Position numbers and translations under genes: made by a program. Below the pieces are notes generated by a model. The model did not search any database. It saw nothing but the letters and a program-made list of their open reading frames with translations, and was not told the DNA's origin. Source: Macrolepiota albuminosa (lineage: Eukaryota; Basidiomycota; Agaricomycetes; Agaricales; Agaricaceae). Taken from it: 64,000 bases of DNA. The stretch is from contig JAMWFC010000114.1 in assembly GCA_027475525.1 (NCBI GenBank), positions 810,580-874,579 on the forward strand, in the 5' to 3' direction. Shown piece after piece: positions 9,610 through 18,959 of the stretch (positions are counted from its first letter, which is position 1; each line of letters starts with the position of its first letter).

Positions 9610-11132
9610 ATGATACTTAAACTTACTCCACTGCCGCAGACACGTTCAGGTGCCGTATTTTCACCCTATGATCTCATTTCTATCTACTGCTTGGACAGTG
9701 TCGACTTCCCCACCCTCCTCCGCAACTCCCTGGCGGACGAGGCCACCTGCTTCGAGGATATTGAAACATATGACCACCCACGACGCTCTTTTTCACCAAT
9801 GCCGGCCCCTGACATAGAACAATTGCTGCCACGTATGCCGACACCCATGCTGGATGAGGGACCAACGCTCCCGTGTCTTTGTACCATGACCCTCCATGAC
9901 CAAACGCCCTTTCATAGCACCAACCGTTGCCACGTCAAACAGCACAAAAAACGTGCAGAACACATTGCCAAGGAAGGACACGTCCCACACAAACGGACCA
10001 TAGAACGTTATCAGTATGACGCCCTGCCCATCTACACTGATCTCAATACTATGTCCCTTCCCGTTGCCAAGGGCGCTTATCATGCCAAGAATGGCGGAAG
10101 TAGGCGTGGAGACAAGAAGGCTTGGACGCCGGAGGAGCTTGCTGCAGAGGGGTTATCGCTTGTTCGTTGGGATGGCACGTAAGTATCCTGTTGCCTTTCC
10201 TTCTGGTCACTTCTAAGGGCCTGAGCAGGAAGAGTTACCCGGTGGTGGACAAGGATGGTAGAGTAATCACCGTTCTTGTAGGCCAGCTGCAGGACAACAC
10301 CTACGGTGCCTCTGTCAAAGCTGCGTACAACACCATTATGCGTGGGGGTTTGGCTGCACACTTTCAACGAGACAAGATTTACCATCGCCACGGCACTTAT
10401 CCCACCATCCATGTTGGCATTTCGCATGGCAAGGGGACCATACGGCCGGTGAAATTTGATAACGGCCAACATACTGCATTGGCTGACAGCCTTGTTGCTG
10501 ACCCCAATATTCAACGCCTGGCAGCTTTCATGAGCGGTATGTATACCTACATAAACAATGTGTAAGCATATCCATCTGAATATCCATCTTTAGCTAGCTT
10601 TCAAGGGTGGGCTCCAAAGCTTTATAATTACTATTGCGAGCGCCTTGATTCTCTCCGCACCCATATGCCAACTCTATACCATATCTTTCCTCACAGCATT
10701 TTTCCAGCAGCAACGTTCAATATTGGCCCCAGAGTTTGGACATATCGTCACCGTGATGTTTTGAACTGTCCATTTGGGTGGTGTGGCATTCAGGCCCTTG
10801 GACAATTTAATCCAGCTAGAGGGGGCCACCTCATTTTCTGGGACCTCAGGATATATGTAGAGTTTCCTGCTAGATCCCTCATTCTTTTACCATCTGCTAC
10901 GATTTCACATTCAAATATCCCTGTTCAAGCAGGAGATACTTGTGCCTCTTTTACTCAGTACTGTGCTGGTGGATTGTTTTGATATGTTGATAACAATTCT
11001 CGAACAGAGGGGGAGTATTGGGTGGAGGATCCTGCGGGGTATGAGAAGATGTGTTTAGCAAAGGTATTGCATTGGGAAATGGGACTTAGTCTATTCAGTA
11101 AAATTGAAGATTTTAGAAGACCAGTTGTTTAG
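9610..11132 (+). pseudogene. TET/JBP-family 2OG-Fe(II) dioxygenase (predicted 5-methylcytosine oxidase), copy 2
   Basis: Exons 9610-10178, 10226-10536 and 10594-11132 sum to 1419 nt, a multiple of three (472 residues with one internal stop). The introns are 47 and 57 nt, GT-AG. The ATG at 9610 is a guess; an upstream exon is possible. Exon 1 carries basic stretches (KQHKKRAEHIAKEGHVPHKR) and ends in EELAAEGLSLVRWDG. Exon 2 has VDKDGRVITVLVGQ. Exon 3 holds the oxygenase core: YRHRDVLNCPFGWCGIQALG (iron-binding His and Asp), FWDLRIYVEFPARSLILLPS and SHSNIPV (second His). The expected 2OG-binding Arg is Cys (TGT, 10941-10943) and TGA replaces a likely CGA at 10980-10982, about 49 codons before the TAG. 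Family members act on 5-methylcytosine in the nucleus. Confidence 0.85.
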
Positions 11133-11915
11133 CCTGGTGTTGTGAATGAATCATTTGGTTGTACTCAATTAACAAAATGTGAAAAGTGGTGCAGTCAAAT
11201 GATTTGACAACATGCAATTTGGATGACCAAACACAAACTTGTATGTAAACCTTGAGCTCAATTTTGGTCTCTCATGGATAACTTTCACATAGAGACATCA
11301 CAACGGTACGTGTCATATGTTGTACGGGAGCCCGCTTTGTGCTGTACCATACGTGTCCAGCGGAGTCCGCTACACTGGAGCGGAGCAGTCCCCACAGTGC
11401 CGTAGAATACAGAGCCGCGGACGTGTCACAATGTGCTGTATGACACGGTCCAGTGGATCGATAAAAGGCAGGCACACACATGCGCATGCAGGCCCGGCGG
11501 ATGCCAGCAGACACTAGCGGACGTCAATGTGCGTCAGCGGCCGCCGGCGGGCATCAGCACACGAGTGAAAACCTCCTCCATTGGCAGACTTCATGGCATG
11601 AATAAACCCTCCTCGAGGTTCCCCATTTCCCTCCCCTCTCCATTCCTCCCCGCAATAACTCGAGGCTGCGTGTCTCCCCTTCCATCCTTTTCCCACCCCC
11701 GACGCCAGCATACGTCCACGAAAGGGCCCTGAAAATCTACGCAGGCCTATGCAAGCCACCAGCGGACATCCACGCAGACGTATGTCGACGGACTCAAACC
11801 TACGCGGGCCCTCCCAGGCCTGCGCAGGACACCAGCGGACATCCACAGAGGCCTACGCAGGTCCACGGAGTCTGGTTGGACCAAGGAAAAAAGTAACTTC
11901 GTCTTGCCCGCCGTA

Positions 11916-11998
11916 TGCCTGTGGGGGGAAATCGAACCCCCGGCCTTGGGAAAGCCTCCAGCAACGGAACGCACATTTAACCGTTGCACCACAGGTCC
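11916..11998 (-). other. tRNA-like unit with long variable arm, second copy
   Basis: Exact duplicate by eye of 6175-6257, carried in the left inverted arm. Confidence 0.4.
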
Positions 11999-12169
11999 GT
12001 TACTAACGGATAGATTCAAAGGTCGGATAACACAATGAATGGATGCCCACCTATGTTTCCGCAGGTTCCTGTATGGATTTTTTGAGGTGGAAGGGGGGTG
12101 GCATACCTCCCAAAAAAAAAGAGTTTTCGTGGCCTGAAAGGGGTGTTGGCATCAGCAGCCATCAGCTGG

Positions 12170-12425
12170 CCATCAGCTGGCCATCAGCTGGCATCTATCG
12201 GAGTTCGTTGGCAGCCGTCGTGACCCGCTGGCATCCGTCAGCATCCGTCGGCATCCGTCGTGCATCCGTCGGCATCCACCGGATATGGCAGCCGTCGTGA
12301 CCCGCTGGCATCCGTCAGCATCCGTCGGCATCCGTCGTGCATCCGTCGGCATCCACCGGATATCTGCTGGTATCCGTCGGAATCCACGGGAATCCGTCAG
12401 CAACCCCCAGCATCGTCCAGCATCA
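12170..12425. repeat. GCATCCGTCG-type short repeats
   Basis: Many near-copies of a 10-mer GCATCCGTCG and of GGCCATCAGCT occur in succession, on the opposite strand as CGACGGATGC in the right arm at about 23960-24150. Dense short repeats just inside inverted ends are typical of transposase-binding subterminal repeats, but this role is inferred. They do not encode a convincing protein. Confidence 0.7.
12209..12362. repeat. 77-bp tandem duplication
   Basis: Units 12209-12285 and 12286-12362. The matching position in the right inverted arm (about 24000-24110) has a single copy. Confidence 0.95.
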
Positions 12426-12483
12426 AGGCGGGAGAGAAGGAAATGGGGTGCGTGGGTGTCCACCACATGGGGTGGCGTCTCAG

Positions 12484-12700
12484 AGAGCGTGGGGGGTGGC
12501 GGAAGAGGGATGGGGGTGGGGAGAAAGAGGAGGAAGGGGGAAGGGGAGGAGCGTGGGTGTCCGCTGGTACCCCAGCGGACGTCAGGTCAGGGGGGAGGAG
12601 GGAAGCGGGGTGCATGTGGTGGACGGGGGTGGCGTGTGAGGTAGTGTGGGGAGTGGAGAGGATGGCACTGGGGAGAAAGAGGGGGAAGGGCGGAAGAGGG
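12484..12700 (+). other. Purine-rich, G-rich tract
   Basis: The plus strand is almost free of pyrimidines for long runs, with many GGG and GGGG groups, and could form G-quadruplexes or triplex DNA. The same tract appears as C-rich sequence at about 23590-23930. Confidence 0.6.
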
Positions 12701-12716
12701 TGCGTGAGTGTCCGCT

Positions 12717-12738
12717 GTCCGCTGGCATGCCAGCGGAC
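12717..12738. repeat. 22-bp perfect palindrome
   Basis: GTCCGCTGGCATG followed by CCAGCGGAC reads the same on both strands. It recurs at 23553-23574 in the right arm. It may be a binding site for a dimeric protein such as the transposase. Confidence 0.85.
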
Positions 12739-12796
12739 GGTAGCAGACGGTAGCTGACGTCGGCATGTGAGCCAGCTGATGTCAGCGGTGCAACCA

Positions 12797-12872
12797 GTCC
12801 CAGTGGTTCAGTGGAATATTCATTTATTGATATTCAATATTGTGTACAGTGGTGGGTTCTACTCCTACTTCA
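12797..12872 (+). other. tRNA-Gly-like unit
   Basis: A-box-like AGTGGTTCAGTGGAATATT and a T-arm-like GTGGGTTCTACTCC. It belongs to the GGAATATT family of tRNA-like units in this window and is mirrored in the right arm near 23355-23432. Confidence 0.4.
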
Positions 12873-13257
12873 CCTTAACAGGGACTAATGCTGTGTTTTT
12901 ATATGGGTGCATTTTTGCTCTACATATACATTGTACTGACCTGGAGTATGCGCCTGTGGTAGTGGATCTGACCAAAACTCTAGGAATTACTGAAGCGAGA
13001 TAGGATGGAGGAGTTGACACATGAGATCATTCCAGCGCTCATGACAAGTGACGATACACCAGGGCTGACTACTTTTTTTACAAAGATCAGCACAGAGGTA
13101 GTCAGCCACAGTGCATCATCAACTTGTCATGAGCACTGGAATGAACACATGCGCGAACTCGTCCATCTTATGCCACTGCAGAAATCTCTGGAGTTTTCAA
13201 CGGATCAAATTCATGACGCTAGCAGACGTCAGCGGCCTGCTGCTATTATATAATGTG

Positions 13258-13335
13258 AACTAGTGGGAGTCGAACCCACTTCTTGTGCACAATATGAAAT
13301 ATCAATTGATGAATATTCCATTGTACCACAGGCGC
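13258..13335 (-). other. tRNA-Gly-like unit
   Basis: Minus strand GCGCCTGTGGTACAATGG at the 5' end matches the start of fungal tRNA-Gly genes, and a B-box-like GGGTTCGACTCC stands at the 3' end. Acceptor pairing is poor. The mirrored copy is at 21888-21968. Confidence 0.45.
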
Positions 13336-13840
13336 TTGCTACAAGTCAGGACGGTGTTCATGTAGTGCACAAACGGACCTATACAGAATTTGAACGGATA
13401 GAGATTTTACTGCAACTGGTGCATCTGTATTGAATTGACAATATTAGACTGATATTTATTTACACCATAGAAGTATACAGGAAAGAGGAAAAGTACAGCG
13501 GTGGGTTCTACTCCCTCTACTCCACCTTAATGGGGTCTAATAGTGACAATGGAATATTGAGGGGCGGGTTGGACTCCTGCTAGTGACAAATATTTTAATA
13601 GGGCCTGTAAGCCCTAATAAAATATCCGTTCATCACTCGCTAGCATCATCAAGTTGATCCATTAAAAACGCTAGAAATTACTGAAGCGGGTATGGGTTGG
13701 ACGAAGTTGCGCATAGTCACGAGATCTGGAATGACCACATGCGCAAAGACGATCAACCCATGCCACTGCAGAAATCTCTGGAGTTTTAAACGGATCACAT
13801 TAATGATGCTAGCGGACATCAGCGGCCTGCTGCTCTAATA

Positions 13841-13920
13841 TGCACTAGCAGGAGTCGAACCCACCTCTTGTGCACAATATGAAATATCAATTTATCAATA
13901 TTCCATTGTACCACAGGCGC
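13841..13920 (-). other. tRNA-Gly-like unit
   Basis: GCGCCTGTGGTACAATGG at the 5' end and GGTGGGTTCGACTCC in the T-arm. The acceptor ends pair only partly (about 4 of 7). Confidence 0.45.
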
Positions 13921-14119
13921 TTACTTAGAAGGGGGTCAAACCTGCCTGTCAGTGGCCTATGGTAGTTGATCTGACCCACTCAATTTTCAGTATTGTGTGG
14001 AGTGGCAGGTTTGACTCCCCTAGTCCAGACTTCCCTAGTCCACCATAATGACGTATAATGGTGTCTTTTTATACTGCTGCATTTTTGCCCTAGATGTAAA
14101 CTGTACTAATTTTTGGTAA

Positions 14120-14200
14120 GGACCTGTGGTCGAATGGAATATTGATACATTGATATTTCATATTGTGCACAAGAGCCGGGTTCGAATCCCACTAGTGCAC
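14120..14200 (+). other. tRNA-like unit
   Basis: GGACCTGTGGTCGAATGG, then GGAATATT, and a B-box in GGGTTCGAATCCC. It is of the same size and order as the neighbouring tRNA-Gly-like units. Confidence 0.45.
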
Positions 14201-15036
14201 GTCATTAGACATGACATAACTTTGTTTTACTAATTGTTATTTACGTCTATATTCTTTCTACTGCCCAATTCGAGGGTTCGAGTCCCCCTTGTGTAATCGT
14301 TGAAGAGTGTGTTGTTTTTTGCATTCATGAGAGTGGCATAATGGAACAAAACAATGGGACGGTTAATCTTAGTGGACCTGAGTCCTGTCCAAACTAATTG
14401 AAATGTCTGTAGTAAAGTGCTGTAGCCTAGTACACAATACTAGAGTGATATTTATGTATAATCCACAGAATGTCCTGTGGTCTAGCAGAATATTGTCAGT
14501 TTATGTTCCTTCTAGTGCACAACTGGAGGTAACGGATCAAACGGATTTATAATGGATTCGTCAGCGGCACAACGGGACGGTTAATCTTGACGAAAAATAA
14601 CCAACGGAAAAGCCAAGAATTATAGTAACTAAGGATTAAATTACTCGTCCGATGTGTATTCCTCCTCTTCATTAGATTCATGTAATGTGTCTGAATAGAA
14701 CAAATCCTCATGAAGCAGGTAGTCTGCTGTCAAAAATGCAAAGTCGTCCGGTGTATATGGCCCTTGAGGTCTGGGAAGTGTGATGTCTTCATACTTTGCT
14801 ATCAGGCCTGACGATGAAGATGGTGAGGGTGACTCTGACATATCAACAGACACATCATCAGTACGACCAGCTTGATTGAAAGGGCCAATGGGCCTACATT
14901 GACCATGTTTTGCTCTAGCGCAAAATTCTTGTTCTGTTGAAATAAATTAACTATGATTACCAGTGCCAAATTATACTCACGTTGTTGATACAATTCATTA
15001 ATTCTTCTCTGATCCTCACGTCGAGTCATACGTGAC

Positions 15037-15190
15037 TCATATTCCTCCCACTCCCGGACATTGTTACCAGTAGGTAGGGTTGGAGAAGGAGATTGTTGGA
15101 AGGGAGAAGACGGTCATATTCCTCCCACTCCCGGACATTGTTACCAGTAGGTAGGGTTGGAGAAGGAGATTGTTGGAAGGGAGAAGACGG
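15037..15190. repeat. 77-bp tandem duplication
   Basis: Perfect units 15037-15113 and 15114-15190 in the KDZ C-terminal tail. Confidence 0.97.
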
Positions 15191-15534
15191 ATTTGAAGAG
15201 CCGTTACATCAAAAAGCGGTGGAAGATTTTCTTCGTCATCGGCTGCCATGCCTCCATCCGTCTCTTCTGCCGTCACAAGAAATAGCGGCGGAAGGTTTTC
15301 TTCGTCCTCGGTCGCCATACGTCCGCCGCTCCGGACTTCCGTTTGTCCACCGTCACCGGCCGCCACGGTCTCCACGTCCATCTCCTCTTCCGCAGGAATG
15401 AACAAAGGGGGTAAATCATTGTCTTCAGTCTCCTCTTCTGCAGGAATGAACAAAGGCGGCAAAGATTCGTCTTCCGTCTCCTCTTCCGCAGGAATGAACA
15501 AAGGAGGGATACCCTCTAAGTCAGGGTCACTAAT

Positions 15535-15688
15535 GGATGGATTAGGGATATCCACCTGGTCGTCGTCAGTTTCCCCCAGCTCCCTGAATGTCCCACGGAC
15601 ATGAGCTGCTGGGATGGATTAGGGATATCCACCTGGTCGTCGTCAGTTTCCCCCAGCTCCCTGAATGTCCCACGGACATGAGCTGCTG
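15535..15688. repeat. 77-bp tandem duplication
   Basis: Units offset by exactly 77 (match 15535-15613 with 15612-15690). A further, imperfect longer copy of the same KDZ segment lies at 15735-15870 and has a different spacing. Confidence 0.95.
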
Positions 15689-16167
15689 GGCGGAAGGAAG
15701 TTGGGATGCCGGTTGAACCACAATGCGAGAGAAGTCAGGGTCACTAATGGATGGATTAGGGATATCCACCTGGTCGTCGTCAGTTTCCCCCAGCTCCCTG
15801 AATGTCCCACGGACATGAGCTGCTGGGGCGGAAGGAAGTTGGGATGCCGGTTGAACCACAACGCGAGAGTTTTCCATTGTAGGGCCATACACCAGTCCAG
15901 GTTTACTCTGACTGTAGAGGTGGTGGAATGGATGTTGTGCATTCGAGGGTTCGATATGTGTCAAGGATGGCCATTGGGGAGAGTCGACATCAGGGAGAGT
16001 GGTAGGATGCGCCATGGAGAGGCAGTCTTGAGGATCAGGCTGCTCACCATCAATACTGTTGGTATGGGACTCGATGCCTGTCAATTGGCCCGTCCGAGCA
16101 GGATCCACAGACCTGGCAACGGAACTGACAATGGAAGCAGCAACGGACTTGCTGCCAGCAAACAGGT

Positions 16168-16321
16168 GGATCATATCATTGGCCGTTGGCACATGTTCCG
16201 TCCTATCCAGCGACCGCCACTTGTCTAGGGCTAGAAGCGTCCGCGGATCATATCATTGGCCGTTGGCACATGTTCCGTCCTATCCAGCGACCGCCACTTG
16301 TCTAGGGCTAGAAGCGTCTGC
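16168..16321. repeat. 77-bp tandem duplication
   Basis: Units 16168-16244 and 16245-16321 with one C/T mismatch near the end. It splits two KDZ coding blocks that otherwise join. Confidence 0.95.
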
Positions 16322-17787
16322 TGGTGGCCCCTGGTGGATCCGCTACCTGCAAACACACGGAGCAAATCGTCTGGTGCTGGGACGGACACCAATCCATCGG
16401 ATGGCAATGTCATGGGCGGCCGGCGGTTGCATGCCAAGAAGCTTTCAAGAGAGTGGAAGCCTTGCTGATGTACGAGAAGGCAATGCTCCAGCGTTTCATT
16501 GCTTAAGACCTGAACATCCTCTCGGCCAATGTGGTTCCACCAATCACAGCCATACAGATTTCTAATAAGACCTTGACAGCCATCAACAAACTCCAGGATC
16601 TCTGTGGGCAAAGTTTGCTGATTTTGGAGAGGGAAAAATCGGCTCATGCTTTTGATAATGTCTGGGACATTGCAGACCACATTATTCTCTGCAATGAATT
16701 CCCGAAGGGCTTGCAGGAGCCTTTCAATTTGAATCAAGCGCAGATTGCGCTCTATCATTGTTAATGGTGAGACATTACCCATGATCATAGATGGGAAGGA
16801 GATTTCAAAATCTTCTGGAACAACTACATCCGTTGGTTCAAGGTTATCCGCCGGCGGTACCAGCGGATCCGCTGGTTGTCCATCTTCCGCCATTTCATTG
16901 TCGTCAAAGGCTCCAGGAACTTCATCCGGTTCCAGGGGGGCAGTCCGCCTTCCACCAGCAATGAACCCGCTCCTGTCCTGAGAAGCAGCAAGGACATTGA
17001 GTTGAACCCTTAATATTTCTCTTTCCGCCTCGATCTTTTGCCGATCATCATTGCTTGCATGCCAATTCAAACGGCAAACCTGGTCCTGAATTGCAATTCT
17101 GAGCTTCCAATTAGTGAAATAGTTTGGGCCATCAGCAATACACCTTACTGCTGCTCCTCAATGTCAAGGGCAAGTTGAATCCAGAAGGAATGAATATCCG
17201 TCGCTGCAACATCCGTTGAGTGGTTTCCACTGTCTGCTGCCATTCGGTCTTCACTTGCACTATTGAAGGTCATTGTACGAGCTTTCAGAATATCCATTGC
17301 TTTACGGTTTCCCTCCTCTCTGAGCCTTTCTGCCTTAGCTATTCCGGCTTCCCAGCTTGTTAGTAAATCCATTGATATTCTGACGGATCGCTCGGTGAAA
17401 TATTGAACGGCTGCATCTCTCATCTCAACAGCAGTCCTGTACTTTCAACATAGGAATGGAACCATGTCAAGCAGCTTCTTCCAGTTTGAGTCACACATGT
17501 GATCATCAAGGATTTCTGCCCGATGTGCCAAGGTAGCCGTACGGGCCATCTGTGAGACTTCATTTAGTGTAGACCAGAGACTTTCAATTATCTCCCCAGC
17601 CAAATGACCGGCCCCAGGAATGAAGGATGGGGCAAAGCAGAAAAAACAATCCTCCTTATGCCCATGGACATGAAGAAGTCCTATTGCAAAGTCCACGAGT
17701 AGATTATCTGGCAGGACTTCTCCGGCCTCGGCAAGCCGTTCAGAAAATTTGACACACCACTGGCATGCTATGTCATATACCAGTAGG

Positions 17788-17941
17788 AGACGCTGAATCC
17801 CATCCATGTTGGTCGTCTTAACTGCCTGTGTGATGGAAAAGTCTGTGTAAACCTGGCCTTCACCAGACGCTGAATCCCATCCATGTTGGTCGTCTTAACT
17901 GCCTGTGTGATGGAAAAGTCTGTGTAAACCTGGCCTTCACC
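17788..17941. repeat. 77-bp tandem duplication
   Basis: Units 17788-17864 and 17865-17941, immediately upstream of the KDZ YDIACQW block. Confidence 0.95.
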
Positions 17942-18015
17942 ACAGGTCAAGTTTGTTACACTATTAGGAGCAAAGCAGCCGTGCCGTGTACATGCCGTTG
18001 CAACAATACCAGTAA

Positions 18016-18169
18016 TGTCGCATGACTTGTTCATCATCAGGGCCTTTTCAATAGCTTTGAATGTGTTTTCACAGGCAGCTCCCTGGACAGCCTGTCGCAT
18101 GACTTGTTCATCATCAGGGCCTTTTCAATAGCTTTGAATGTGTTTTTACAGGCGGCTCCCTGGACAGCC
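18016..18169. repeat. 77-bp tandem duplication
   Basis: Units 18016-18092 and 18093-18169 with two transitions between them. It lies between the DGNF and YDIACQ blocks of KDZ. Confidence 0.93.
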
Positions 18170-18959
18170 GGAGGTCCAGCAGACGGCCGACGGACAGGAT
18201 TGAATTGATGAGCGGACAGCGGACAGGTAGAGTTAAAGAATGTCACTCACCGTTGGCTGTTCCTTTGCACGCTTGAGATAGTGGGTGAGCTCATCCCTCC
18301 TGGCCATCATACCACCGCCTTCTGAATGCCATACATCATGAGCAGGATTAGAATGTCGGACGTGATCCGCCTTGAAGTTGCCGTCCATCATTAAAGAACG
18401 ATTGAACTTCCACCAGACGGGATCTTCTTCCCAGTTGGATGGAAGATTGACTCCTGGTTGGGGACAAGTTGGACAGAATATTGCAAGTTCACCACGGTCC
18501 GGCGCCATGGGATGCCTCGATTCATCATGGCCGAAGCCTGCCCACTTCAACTTCTTCAGCCACCGCCATGAACGAGAAAGTCGTCATAGCTCGCGGTAAA
18601 GGTTATCCACCTCACCAGAAGATGCAATCGGGGAAGTTATTCTTGCAATTTTCTGCCAGTACTGGTAGGCGGATGCTTTGCACTCTAGATTTGTCAGACG
18701 GAAGTCGTCCAGCACAGCCGTTGTAAAATATGTTTGTGTCCGATCAAATGTACTGGGGACCAGCTGCGAGCGGATGGTATCCTCCACCAAGACATCCATC
18801 CCAGAACACTCACATGAAATGACAGTGATGTAGTGTACTCCAGTTGTGTGAACAATCCGTTGTATTGGATTCCCAAAGCAAGCCTTCCGTCTCTCAGTAA
18901 GCCGACTGGATGATCGGGTCCATTGCATCGGCAGCCGACTACTTCGGGAGTTGCTGCGA

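Larger units (their letters stand above)
8884..12072. repeat. Duplicated block, copy 2 (longer form)
   Basis: This copy keeps 9238-10165, which is missing from copy 1, and so contains the complete exon set of the TET gene. The right limit is 12072/12073, where copy 1 and copy 2 diverge. Confidence 0.92.
11296..13492 (+). repeat. Left arm of long inverted repeat
   Basis: Reverse-complementary to 25006-21732, with a few percent divergence by eye. The right arm has an extra 986-bp insertion. The arm contains the class II tRNA-like unit, a field of GCATCCGTCG repeats, a purine-rich G-rich tract, a 22-bp palindrome and tRNA-Gly-like units. The two arms enclose about 8.2 kb carrying the KDZ transposase and the zinc-cluster gene, so they may be terminal inverted repeats of a large KDZ element or products of an inverted duplication. 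Confidence 0.88.
13493..14640. other. Non-coding stretch with further tRNA-like fragments
   Basis: No convincing coding region. It contains tRNA-Gly-like units at 13841-13920 (minus) and 14120-14200 (plus), plus isolated B-box-like sequences such as GGGTTCGAGTCC near 14272. Confidence 0.5.
14641..18928 (-). pseudogene. KDZ (Kyakuja-Dileera-Zisupton) family DNA transposase, decayed
   Basis: Read from 18928 down. Blocks in order are VHTTGVHYITVISCEC and LDDFRLTNLECKASAYQYW (18860-18640), then ELAIFCPTCPQPGVNLPSNW and RSLMMDGNFKADH (18480-18360), where the Asp in MDGNF is the first catalytic acid. Then LLVYDIACQWCVKF (about 17760-17790, second Asp), GLLHVHGHKEDCFFCFAPSF, PGAGHLAGEIIESLW (17580-17620, catalytic Glu) and DDHMCDSNWKKL. 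The tail has five PPLF-type acidic repeats (15100-15500) and ends, after a 47-nt intron (14934-14980), at TAA 14641-14643. The usual N-terminal cysteine-cluster region is missing. Five 77-bp duplications break the frame. Without them much of the catalytic domain reads through, so it may be less decayed than it looks. Confidence 0.85.

Noticed and set aside
12260..12757. Overlapping open frames in the arms (Ser/Ile/Arg- or Gly/Arg-rich) as proteins
   Set aside because: They arise from short GC-rich repeats open in several frames on both strands. There is no domain or intron signal.
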